From the NCBI GenBank assembly GCA_037176885.1, contig JAWWNJ010000028.1, forward strand, positions 930,001 to 994,000: a stretch of DNA of 64,000 bases, read 5' to 3'. This stretch comes from Favolaschia claudopus. Its lineage: Eukaryota; Basidiomycota; Agaricomycetes; Agaricales; Mycenaceae. The first letter of the stretch is position 1. Each line of letters begins with the position of its first letter. Positions 22,401 through 30,736 of this stretch are shown here, one piece after another. The position numbers and the translations under genes were made by a program. Under the pieces are notes generated by a model. That model had not been told where the DNA came from. It saw only the letters and a program-made list of their open reading frames with translations, and made no database searches.

Positions 22401-23571
22401 TCTTTTCCAAGTAATTCATACCGATGTGATGGTGATGGGACAAGTCTCAAATAAATGCGGACTTGTGGTTGATGCAAGGGACTCGTTGAGTTCCTGGTTG
22501 GAGGGAAGACCATTAGTAAGGGATTCCGCTCAGGCAATTGGAATGTTCCTGTTTGAAGATATTATCTGCCGTTGGGGTTGCCCAAAGCGGATTGTAACGG
22601 ACAACGCGGGGCAGTTCAAGAAAGCCGTGGAGTGGTTGAGGCAGAAATACGGAATAGCCAATGTTCAAATTTCGCCTTATAATTCGCAAGCTAATGGCAA
22701 AATTGAGTCTGGACACTTTCAAATGAGACAAGCGTTGTTCAAGGCGACTGGAGGGAACCCAGCAAAATGGTTCTGGTTCTTCCATGTGATGCTTTGGTCC
22801 GACAGAGTCACAGTGAGAAAGGGTCTGGGGTGTTCACCATATTTTGTGGTAACAGGAGCGCATCCAATATTACCATTGGATGTTGAGGAAGCAACGTGGT
22901 TAGTGGAGTTGCCAGACCGAGTGTTGACCACCGCGGAGCTCATTGGGTACCGTGCGCAAGCTCTAGCCAAGCATGTCTCCCATGTTGAATATATGAGAGA
23001 GCGTGTTGACCATGCAAAACGATTGGCAGTTCAGAAATTTGAACGGAACCATAAGCATGCGATCAAAGGCTATGACTTTAAGCCGGGAGATTTAGTTCTG
23101 GTGCGACACACGGAGGTAGAAAAATCATTGAACTCGAAAATGGAAAAGAAAGGAAGGTACCTCGGACCTATGGTTGTGATAAGACGCACCAAGGGAGGAG
23201 CGTATATCCTTGCGGAGATGGATGGGTCTTTATTCCAAGACAGAATCGCTGCAGGAAGGGTAGTCCCTTACTTAGCGAGGGAACGAATCCAAATTCCGAA
23301 GAACATTCAAAAGTTCATTGATATCTCTACGGAGGCGTTGGAAAAACTAGTAAACGACGAGCCCGCGGAGGGTACAGAAGAGAAGAATAAAAGGTCTAAG
23401 AAGTTAAATGATATTGCCTTCGACAAAGTCAACATCAGGGTATCGCCCCAAGACTTCGAGGATACAGAATCTTCACAATCTGAATCTGAAAGCGAGGAGG
23501 AAGAGTCGTTTGGACTAGATGATGAACAGGAACGAGTGCGCCCGCGGAGGTCCAGGCGAAATAGAAAGTGA
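19471..23571 (+). CDS. pol: Family B Pol: reverse transcriptase, RNase H, integrase
   Basis: 1366 codons, intact. The listed start is not ATG, and the frame is open upstream into the protease ORF, so it is probably a -1 fusion. RT: palm motifs around KDGKSLRIVHSLERLNEVT, LDMF (first Asp), LPMGWTNS and IPYIDDVP, carrying the catalytic Asp pair. RNase H: VDTSWRAIGIIIYQLDPDDP, then a KRELYGMMRALEAMYYWIFG stretch. Integrase: HHCC zinc region (HDSLGHRG...CLPCQ), core Asp in HTDVMVMG, VTDNAGQF and Glu in SQANGKIESGH; a C-terminal GRYLGPMVVIRR segment resembles GPY/F. No chromodomain seen. RT before integrase is gypsy (Metaviridae) order. The acidic C-terminal tail ends RPRRSRRNRK. Confidence 0.92.
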   Translation: MDEQGQLICIGYGFPKSGDVVTQADRQMAYLMASQQSFSGDKDASVLLNQYAGTMEKDKGMNIFLFKEDGPPSKPKKRSKKLNRGKKKNAKRKAKRAEAALLTAESTNVAVGGAEEPIDPVRGLPTKNVVHLDLPVPDTPRQQFVMEQLDPKPEPERVFANKYKPVADKVRPILGRVDEKFRIVRNITGDPLKDMPTISPHPPEFAPTGRYTAERKEVFDKTHDNGFLLPEEMKLLNHFMMEHNQHFAWEEDERGQFKHEFFPPVDMPVAPHTPWVCSQIPIPPGHFDEFCRIIKAKIDAGVYEPSNSSYRSPIFAVIKKDGKSLRIVHSLERLNEVTIQHSGVPPGTEKLAEHFAGRACGAALDMFVGYDNRDLAESSRDYTTFQTPFGALRLVKLPMGWTNSVPIFHDDVTYVLRDEIPHVTIPYIDDVPVRGGPTRYETGDGDWERIPENSGIRRFVWEHVQNLNRIVTRMNYAGGTFSGKKLVLCADEFEVVGHLCSYRGRLPDPKRIDVINNWGPCDTFTQVKAYLGTVGVLRSFIEGYGDIVAPINDLTKKDIVFKWSAECDEAQARIRQRLKDCPALKPLRYDWLSDIVLQVDTSWRAIGIIIYQLDPDDPKKKYYARFASITLGKTEANYSQPKRELYGMMRALEAMYYWIFGARKLVVETDALYIKGMLKNPGMGPNATINRWIEKILMFHFKLKHVPGERFAPDGLSRRDPFPGDEQFKNSEEGYDQNEPPEDHEDVVTDGQQPLEFEEFKHLIDKRGGYLLMEPEALSVEDFAEECMLAASAEADIAKARQAAYETDGKSVPEYILMMEPLIPDLELKWNKDKREPYDEEHRTEWMKKRDAKLPLIKEWLADPLIRPAGMNDDQEYRAFVRSASHFFLKGGRMYKKAIGMAHQLVVDKEHRMFMMKAAHDSLGHRGSYATTELISLRFWWPGLECDVYWYVATCLPCQNRQHTLIKVPPVVTDTPSLFQVIHTDVMVMGQVSNKCGLVVDARDSLSSWLEGRPLVRDSAQAIGMFLFEDIICRWGCPKRIVTDNAGQFKKAVEWLRQKYGIANVQISPYNSQANGKIESGHFQMRQALFKATGGNPAKWFWFFHVMLWSDRVTVRKGLGCSPYFVVTGAHPILPLDVEEATWLVELPDRVLTTAELIGYRAQALAKHVSHVEYMRERVDHAKRLAVQKFERNHKHAIKGYDFKPGDLVLVRHTEVEKSLNSKMEKKGRYLGPMVVIRRTKGGAYILAEMDGSLFQDRIAAGRVVPYLARERIQIPKNIQKFIDISTEALEKLVNDEPAEGTEEKNKRSKKLNDIAFDKVNIRVSPQDFEDTESSQSESESEEEESFGLDDEQERVRPRRSRRNRK

Positions 23572-23590
23572 TTAAAGGTTGTGGCCATAT

Positions 23591-23891
23591 TAGAGAGTTT
23601 GCGCAGAGCCACCGGGAGCCACCTGGTGGCTCTGACGGCATGCGCGGTGGAGCGGCTCCACACTATGGTGGCTGCTTGGGTGGCACATTCGACGACTAAA
23701 GTCGTATTTTCTCGACTTCTACCAAGGTTTGAGAAGTGTTAAAACATGCATTATACTTGAAGAGTCATCCACTACCAGCCCCAACCCAAATCCCCAAAAC
23801 TCTGGCTCAAATTTTGGTTGAGATGAGCCGCCAGCAGCGCATGCCGTCAGAGCCACCAGGCGGCTCCCGGTGGCTCTGCGCAAACTCTCTA
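23591..23891. mobile_element. TA-flanked MITE with 53-bp terminal inverted repeats
   Basis: TA dinucleotides at 23591-23592 and 23890-23891 bracket ~297 bp whose ends, starting GAGAGTTTGCGCAGAGCCAC, are inverted repeats of about 53 bp with one mismatch. The arms contain their own smaller palindromes (AGCCACC...GGTGGCT). No coding capacity. TA duplication plus TIR fits a Tc1/mariner-type non-autonomous element. It inserted 20 bp downstream of the pol stop and inside the 3' end of the antisense gene at 23807-24730. Confidence 0.85.
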
Positions 23892-24730
23892 TTTGCCCCT
23901 ACTGAACAAATAATCATGAGTATATTTCTTGGAAAATATGGAACGAAGACGTACTTGTCGGGAGATTCCACGGACTTGGGATGGATCCCCGGAGGAATGA
24001 GTTCAGTGATGCGAGCTAAGACGAGCTCCTTAGCAGAGTCGTCGTACATGTTGATGTCGAGTTCTTTGCGGAGGTAGGCGAGTTCGTGAACATCTGTGAT
24101 CTGAGAAAGAGCTTGAACGAAGCCTTCCTTACGATACCGGATGCCCCGCTGAAGGAAGTAGAAAGCGAGGTCGAACTCTTCTGTGAGCTCACCAAAGTGG
24201 AACTTGTCGTTGCCAAACATGATAACTGGGGGGAAATTCAGCAATGAATAAAACCCCGCGGAGATTTTTGGAAACGTACCAGGGCCACCGCGCTCGTGGA
24301 AAACGGTGAACATATTGTTCTGCTCAGTAAAAGGGCAAGTGCGAAACTTGCGGAGGCAAGTATCGCAAGGAGCGCCCCAAGCCTGAGGATTACAAGTCAT
24401 AGAACCGTGCTCCGCTTCGCAGCAAGAACAAGCAGCAGTAGGCTGGAAGAATTCCCCTGAGTAAGGAGCGAGAATTGGAGAAGAACAGAAGCGCACCTTG
24501 TTATCCGCAAGGAACGCAAGAGTATAGCGGAGACGTTCACGGACCTCCAGAATCTTGGGCTCCCTAGTGGTGGATGCATCGTAATTATAGCCAAAAACGC
24601 TACGAAGAGCGCCTATCTCATCCATGGGGAAGAAAGGAGCGTCCCACTCAGGATGAGGCGAAGGAGTGGAGTAGTAGTAGTCGCCGTAGTCAGGTGGTAA
24701 ATTCTCCTCGTCGTATGGGTCGCAGCACAT
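23807..24730 (-). CDS. Accessory protein B, Zn2Cys6-like cysteine cluster
   Basis: Antisense to pol. Exon 24730-24280, a 54-nt GT-AG intron (24279-24226), then exon 24225-23807. The splice removes a Leu/Pro-rich stretch and keeps frame (phase 1). The N-terminus is acidic and Tyr-rich. Cysteines at residues 101, 104, 113, 122, 125 and 132 give CX2CX8CX8CX2CX6C, close to the fungal Zn(II)2Cys6 consensus CX2CX6CX5-12CX2CX6-8C; CDTCLRKFRTCPF carries the basic residues. A helical C-terminal half follows (GELTEEFDLAFYFLQRGIRY). The last ~27 codons and the stop come from the MITE, so the native C-terminus is lost. Likely DNA-binding and nuclear, by inference. Confidence 0.65.
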   Translation of the reverse strand: MCCDPYDEENLPPDYGDYYYSTPSPHPEWDAPFFPMDEIGALRSVFGYNYDASTTREPKILEVRERLRYTLAFLADNKVRFCSSPILAPYSGEFFQPTAACSCCEAEHGSMTCNPQAWGAPCDTCLRKFRTCPFTEQNNMFTVFHERGGPGTFPKISAGFYSLLNFPPVIMFGNDKFHFGELTEEFDLAFYFLQRGIRYRKEGFVQALSQITDVHELAYLRKELDINMYDDSAKELVLARITELIPPGIHPKSVESPDKYVFVPYFPRNILMIICSVGANREFAQSHREPPGGSDGMRCWRLISTKI

Positions 24731-25386
24731 AAAAGAGCGGAAGGGGTATTTGGGATTTGGAAGCTCCGCGCAGCTGTCTTTAAGTCAGGCAGGGCTGCTG
24801 AGACATTACCCAGCACTTTGGACACTCAGGAGTGTAGTTGCGATCGGTTGACTGAGCAATCACAGCTTAAATGGTTCAACGCAGTGCCGTCGGAGCGTTT
24901 TGAATGGTATCCAGCGGAAAGAAACCCAATTTGTAGAGAAATTGAGGCCCGCGGACCCCTCACTACGAATGACAGACGTTGCGGGGAAGGAAACAGATAA
25001 GCCTGGAACGGAGTGTCGGTGGAAGTCGATGATATGGCCATCATTAATTCAGAATTGGAGTATGTAGGGAATCAACCAGCGTAAGCAATTGAAGGCTAAG
25101 ACGCTAAGGCTCCCGCGGCTCTTTTGACGAAGAAATGAGAGGTTGTTCAAAGTCAGAGACGTAGATTTGGCACCCCGCGGAGCGGAGTTTCACTCTCAGA
25201 ATTGAAGAAAGCAAGGGAAATCACACAGGAATGGCTTGACAAAACAATTGTATTGCAAGCACTACTGAAATACGATACGCCCGGGCTGATAGAGACTGTG
25301 GTTGCTGGTTGAGCAGCGGAAGTGTGTCTGTTGAAGACACGAATATAAAAACGGAAACTTGTAGCTAAATAATCCTAGCAAGGGAT
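24731..25386. other. Intergenic, upstream of accessory gene B
   Basis: About 655 bp between accessory genes B and A, with CCGCGG at 24949, 25113 and 25175. It should contain the promoter of gene B (minus) and the terminator of gene A. No frame over 72 codons that I support. Confidence 0.5.
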
Positions 25387-27084
25387 TTAAGGCTGCAAGG
25401 GCGCGTTAAGCTGAGACCAGTGCGCAAAGAAGAATTTGCGTACACCATGCGCGCTGTGCGGACGACGGATAGGCCTGTCATCAGGATACTTCTGGTAGAA
25501 GTCCAGTGTGAGCTTCTCGAGATGGTCGTCGTACTTATTGTATTCCGACAACCAGAAGCGAAACTTGAAGGCCGCGGAGCGCATGCTGTGGCGAAGAAAC
25601 TCCGACTGAGAGCGAAAGTCGTGGGGATCCATTTCTTCAGCATGGACATTGGCGTTATGAACCGCTTTGTCCATGATCGCAGGGTCTGTGATGACAATGA
25701 GATCATGATGAAGATCTATTGAATAATGAGGTGAATAACGGAGTAAGGGACGTTGAAACGTACTCGGGAAAGTGGGTTCGTGGAGCATATCGACTGCCGC
25801 GTCCGCCAGACGAGTACGCTTGCGACCACGAGCGGCATCATCAGGATCAGCGATCTCCGCGGGAGGCTGGGGACGAAATCAGTGAAAGGGAGTCGTATAA
25901 CGAAAAATTGGACTCACCTGAAGGCCCGCGGGAGGTTCCACCTAGCACGACTTGCGTATTAGAGGGATTCAACCGTGAGAAGTTGATTACGTACCATTGA
26001 GTCGTCCTGGTCGAGAAAGGCTTGTTCCTCTTGAGCGGCCTGAGCTCTGAGCTTGCGCTAAAGGAAAAGAAATTTTCAGTGAGTAGGGTGCATGGAGATG
26101 GAGCGTACAACTGTGCGACAAACGTTTTGGAACATCTCCTCCGGAATCGGATCGTCAACGATTTCAACTGACGCATCGCGTTTCTTGTGCGCCTTACCCT
26201 CGGAGATTTTGGAGTCCTTGGGTTTGACGGGGCAGGCGTCAATACCGTGTTGAGTCGATGAGCAAGACCCACACACGTTGATCTGCTCGAGAAATTAGAT
26301 GGACGGACAAGAAAAGAAGGAATAAAAGCGGAGCGCACCGTTCCGCGGGAGTTATTCTTCTTGTTGTTCTTGCCACCGTTGGTCTTGTTGAACGAAAGAC
26401 CTCCGGGGACCGAGCCAGAACCTGCACGGTAATTGGCCCCGTACGCGGCAAGCAAGTAGGGAGTAATATTCATACCTTCCTCCTTGTCAATGTCCATCTG
26501 TAGACGATTAAAGTGAATCGTAAGGTGGAGAACGCCTAGAGAATACCTGGTCAGCGACAGACGCCTCGTCCGCGGAGTCGTCACCGTCGGTATCCTCGGC
26601 AGTCTCCTTGGACTTGTGCTGAAAGGGATAAGTCAGTAGAAAAGCTAAGAAAGATAAAATAACGAGGGCACACCTTGGCCTTTTCGTCCTTCTTCTTTTT
26701 CTTCTTAGCATTGTGGTAGCGGTTGATCAAGTGGTTGAGCGTAACGTTGTGGCTGCTAGGAATGCGGAAGCCGTGCTCGTTGACAGCAAGTTGAAGCTGG
26801 TCAGGGAGTCCTAGAATGATCTGGGTGACGGTAGCATTCTGGGGGTGCTGGAGCGCGGACGCCATTGGGAGAAATCCGGTCTGGAAGAAACCCCGCGGGT
26901 CAGCATAGTAGTGAGTAGCGGAGTGTAGTGGACGTACGACGCGGTCGAGCACCGTGTCGAGCGCTCTGTTGCAGATCGCATCCGAGAATTTCGCCTTTCG
27001 GAGACCACGATATTCAGTGTGAGCCGCTTGAATGCCTTGGATTGCTGTCTGGAGTGCAGGCGGAGGGTGGCGGTCAGGCGCCAT
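25387..27084 (-). CDS. Accessory protein A, multi-exon, CCHC knuckle
   Basis: Antisense spliced gene, ~440 aa. Exons: 27084-26674, 26618-26547, 26497-26339, 26282-26109, 26057-25995, a ~24-nt microexon near 25945, one at ~25870-25760, and a last exon to 25387. Introns are 49-56 nt where measured, with GT-AG ends. The N-terminus is helical (FSDAICNRALDTVLDRVVRP, ATVTQIILGLPDQLQLAV), then a Lys run. Exon 4 has CGSCSSTQHGIDAC, an exact CX2CX4HX4C knuckle. An NLS-like RGRKRTR follows, then a helical C-terminus (LRHSMRSAAFKFRFWLSEYN). Not a known enzyme; a gag-derived nucleic-acid-binding protein is one possibility. The microexon assignment is less certain than the rest. Confidence 0.6.
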
Positions 27085-27844
27085 TGCATGGAAGTGGTCA
27101 GAACGAGACGAAGTTTAGCGGAGCGGACCTCTAGCTTTTATGTGCAAAAGGTCCGGGGAGTTACGAGATCTTGGTTACAGAGGCGCAAATCGCTGAAGCA
27201 TGCCAAGACGCATGGCAACTCAATTCTTTGACTGATATAACTGCATGCGAGGACGCATGTTTTATTTAGTCTGGGGGAGAGAGGGAGCCAAGACACGGAA
27301 TGGGCGGTGTGCCGTCCGCGCGTCCATGCGTCTGTTACCATATCTAGGCTTGGAGAAATTTGTTTCACCAAGAATAGGCGATTGAGGCCGATGTTTTCAA
27401 AATCGGAAGTCATGGAATCCTGATTGGGAGGATATTGATGATCGGTTTCTACACGCAGTGACTTGCGACACTGATTGATGGAGGGCCGCGGAGACGCGTC
27501 AGACGGCACGTCCCCGGAGTTCACCAGAAAAATAAAAGTAGCAAGAGCTAGCAGGAAATTGAGGAGTCAATGAGACTTCATCACTTGAATAAATGTTGAA
27601 GTTGAAACTCCGCGGAGCAGAATCGTGCAAAGAGTTGAGAAGTGAAGTATTCTGCTATGAAACCAGTAATTTGAATTGAGGATCGACATATGATGACTCA
27701 ATTTGGATTATAAGAGCAGTTGAGGCTTGGTGAAATTCGCACTTGGTTGGAAAAGTTGAGTGGCGGAAATCACCGTGATCGGATCATACTTGATGGATCC
27801 GTTGATCGGTCGGTAAGAAAAAGTTACCGGAGTCCGAGAGACCC

Positions 27845-27892
27845 AGGCGCTGAAACAGGCGCTAACGTTGGCGCTAAAGTAGGCGCTAAGGC
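27845..27892. repeat. Four 12-bp iterons, core GGCGCTAA
   Basis: Units AGGCGCTGAAAC, AGGCGCTAACGT, TGGCGCTAAAGT and AGGCGCTAAGGC are head to tail with no gap. One more GGCGCTAA lies near 27951. The 12-bp phasing is close to one helical turn, as in operator arrays. Confidence 0.75.
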
Positions 27893-27969
27893 ATCTCTCA
27901 TAAGGAAAAAGGTTCATACGGTTGAATCAAGTACGACGATTTGGCGCCTTGGGCGCTAATGCATTCATG

Positions 27970-28027
27970 GGTCGTTTACATGTTTACAGAAAATTCTACC
28001 TAAAGTGGGTAAACTATGTAAACGACC
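27970..28027. repeat. Hairpin, 18-19-nt arms
   Basis: GGTCGTTTACATGTTTAC (27970-27987) pairs with GTAAACTATGTAAACGACC (28009-28027) across a 21-nt loop, with one or two mismatches. It lies just downstream of the accessory gene C stop, so it may be a terminator, a binding palindrome or a tiny foldback. Confidence 0.65.
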
Positions 28028-28123
28028 GGGGACTACTATTATATATACAATTTTGGCTTGTTTCAACGCTGAAGCCTACAGCACGACGAGCAGATTGATG
28101 TACGTAGATAAAAAGTCCAAAGT

Positions 28124-29911
28124 TCACGACGAATCAGAGTCCGACTCTTGATGGCGCGTGGAACGGCGCAGCTGCATCCCACCGGTGCTGGATCCCTCTT
28201 CAAATTCTGGGCGCTTTCCCTTGTCAGATGCTTTGGCCACTTCGGCGGGACCAAACGAAGGTTTGTCCAACGGAGCAGACGCAAAGATCGCAGCAATATC
28301 TTGCGACAAAGGGGCGCTGGAATGCCCAACCTTTGAAAAATCGACCGACGACGACAGCTGAAAGTCGGGATTTGCCAAAGGCCGAGGAAGGGTGCCCGGC
28401 GCCAGGGAAGAATCAACCCGACCAAACGATGGTGCGGGGACGATGCGGGTGGACAACAAAGGGGCGTACGTGCCACGAGTCCCGGGGAGCGCGTCGTCGG
28501 GCGGAGGAATCACCGAGGACGTGGGGTGATCCGCAACGGTGTCGTTGATGGCGGCCTGTTCCAAGACGTTCTTGAAGTAGGCGTCCGCGATCCGCCGCAT
28601 GCGATTACCGTCCGAGGAGTCCTCAAACATGCTGTCAAAGGCAGCGTCGACCATGGCGGAATCGGAGTTGCGGATGGCAACAGCGACGTCTTGCGCGGCC
28701 AAACGTTGAGCACTGAGCGAGCGAGCATGGAGAAGCGCAGTGTATTCCGCATCGACCGTCGTCTGGTAGAGGCGTTGCAGGAAGGAAGCCATTGAGTGAG
28801 GCGCAACGTTGTGATAAGGACGGATGTGCTCGAAGAATTTCATTAAGTCGGCTGGCGTCCAGTTGAAGGAACACTTCTCCTTGCGGAGCGCGCAGCGAAT
28901 GCAAGAAGAAGAACGGGTGGAGCGATCAATGCCGGGGCAAGTGATAAAGTTGAAGGCGCATTCCGTACAAGGGAGCGCCTCGGGATTGTACAACGGCGGG
29001 TTGAGTGCGTCCGTGACGTAATGATGCGGAATGCGCATCAGCGCGGGAGTCGGTGCGCCCGCCTCGGGAATGGAATACAAAGCGTCGGTGATTTCACCGC
29101 GGGAGGAGATCTCGATAACTCGCGGATCCGCCGCAGCAGGAACGACGCGTGGAGGAGAAGACACCTCAACACGACGACGTTTCTGGGGCAGGGTCGACTC
29201 AACGACGGAAACTGACGCGCCTGGGTCAGCTTCGACATCGGAGTCGGCAACGAATTTAGCACGAGCAGGGGCCTTGAGAATGTGAGGAAGACGAAAGTCC
29301 GGAGAAATGATGTCGGCGCCCTTGTCGATGTTGTACTTTTGGCGGAAGGCGAGGACGGGGCGGCCAGCGCGGTACGCGTCGAGGAGAAGTTTGGGAGACT
29401 CCATCTTTGAGTTAACGAGCCCTTCGTGAAGGCATTTGAGGAGTCGAGCTGTAGTCCAGAGAAAGAATTCAACCTCGTCGGGGATTTCTTCGCGTTCACG
29501 ATAACTTTGCTGTAGAAATACAGCATGGTTAGCCAACTAAAATGGAAAGGGAACAAAAAGGAAACGTACCAAGATGGGAGCGAACTTCTTGGCTCTCTTC
29601 AGCTGAATCTCGAGAGCGGGCTCCGGGTCCAAGTACTCAAGTTCGAGGAAAGCTCGGGAGTGTTTGTTATCGAAAGGCGCCCAGAACGGAGCGCGAGGAT
29701 CGGAGGCAGCCAAGGAAGCAGGCATACCGGCCAAGCGCAGACCGGCAGGCGACAAGAGCGGATTCATACGCGTGTCGGCTGGAGGAGGAACTGGTGCTGG
29801 GGCAGAGACTGGCGCTGATGGCGGAGCTTGCGGCGCTGGAGATGAGTACGGCGGCGGTGGTCCGGCGCGATTGCGAACGGTTTTCTTGGGAGACGACGGC
29901 GGCATCTCCAC
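28124..29911 (-). CDS. Accessory protein C, canonical Zn2Cys6-spaced cysteine cluster
   Basis: Antisense gene of 575 aa. Exon 29911-29570, a 60-nt GT-AG intron (29569-29510), exon 29509-28124, phase 0. The N-terminus is Pro/Ala-rich. A folded-looking region follows (EVEFFLWTTARLLKCLHEGL), then an NLS-like QKRRRVEV. Cysteines at about residues 295, 298, 305, 317, 320 and 327 give CX2CX6CX11CX2CX6C, exactly within the fungal Zn(II)2Cys6 consensus. The basic residues lie between Cys5 and Cys6 (ALRKEK) rather than Cys2 and Cys3, which is atypical. A helical stretch follows (MASFLQRLYQTTVDAEYTAL) and a Ser/Pro-rich tail. Same architecture as accessory protein B. Likely nuclear and DNA-binding (inference); a protein-protein zinc module is the alternative. 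Confidence 0.72.
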
Positions 29912-30726
29912 CGACGACGAGCGCCAGGGAGAGCAGTGATGAGCGTCGAAGGTTGAACGACGTACGCGTCGGACAATTGGAAGCGCAGGAAACCAAAAAG
30001 CAGGAAGGCCACACAGTGCAAAGCACTAAATGTGGGTGGTGGTAGTAAGAGGGGAAGAAAAAGTGGGCGCCAAGGAGCACCCCGCAGGTATATATGACGA
30101 AGCGGACTTAGGAAAATTTCCTGGAAGTCCTGGACGCCGCGGCCACGAATATATTGAGATCTTATCGGAGTCTCGATAAGGGAACCTAGAAGCCCGCTAT
30201 TTTTAGCAAGGTTTAGAAGAGGTTCTCCGCAGTGAACCTTGAAAAACTTTGTTTTTGATAGAAGAAATCAATTATATTGCGTCGGTAAAAACCGATTAAA
30301 TGGAGGCCCAGACCTAGGGTTGAGGGTTTTGAGGGTCAGCGAGTGGTCCAAGCGAGTAATCGCGAGCGTAGGGTTAGGGTTAGCCAAAGAAAAATTGGGA
30401 CTCTACCGAGAAATGAGCGGAGGAGTGCAGACAGAGTGTACACCCCTGTCCTGATAAAAGTCAGACAGAAAGTGTCAATTACGTAATGATCGACGTCCGC
30501 GGAGGCAATTGTCTAAAAATAGATTTTGCTGAAGCGCAAGTTGAGACCAACGGACTTGGTTGAATTCTGCTTGCAGATTCAAAACCAGTAGACGGTGAAA
30601 AAGTGTGCATGTGTGTAGGCGCTATAAAATTAGAACGTCTAGCTGGACGCAGTCAGTCCGCGGACCACTCAATATCTAGTACACTGAGGGCTACCAATAG
30701 TAGACCGAGGACGGTCTAGATTTAGT
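29912..30726. other. 3' untranslated part of family B element
   Basis: Between accessory gene C (whose promoter should be here) and the 3' LTR. It contains CCGCGG at 30137, 30497 and 30658 and a short telomere-like TAGGGTTAGGGTTAG at about 30369. No supported ORF. Confidence 0.5.
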
Positions 30727-30736
30727 GAAGGGGAGA
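30724..30736 (+). promoter_or_regulatory. Polypurine tract of family B element
   Basis: AGTGAAGGGGAGA lies directly before the 3' LTR start at 30737, the expected place for plus-strand priming. Confidence 0.7.

Larger units (their letters stand above)
27085..28123. promoter_or_regulatory. Intergenic control region of the accessory genes
   Basis: Upstream of gene A and downstream of gene C. It contains CCGCGG at 27486 and 27610, four 12-bp direct repeats at 27845-27892 with core GGCGCTAA (a further copy near 27951), and a long hairpin at 27970-28027. No supported ORF. Role in transcription is inferred from position. Confidence 0.45.

Noticed and set aside
27845..27892. CRISPR-like array
   Set aside because: 12-bp contiguous direct repeats without spacers, in a eukaryotic retroelement.
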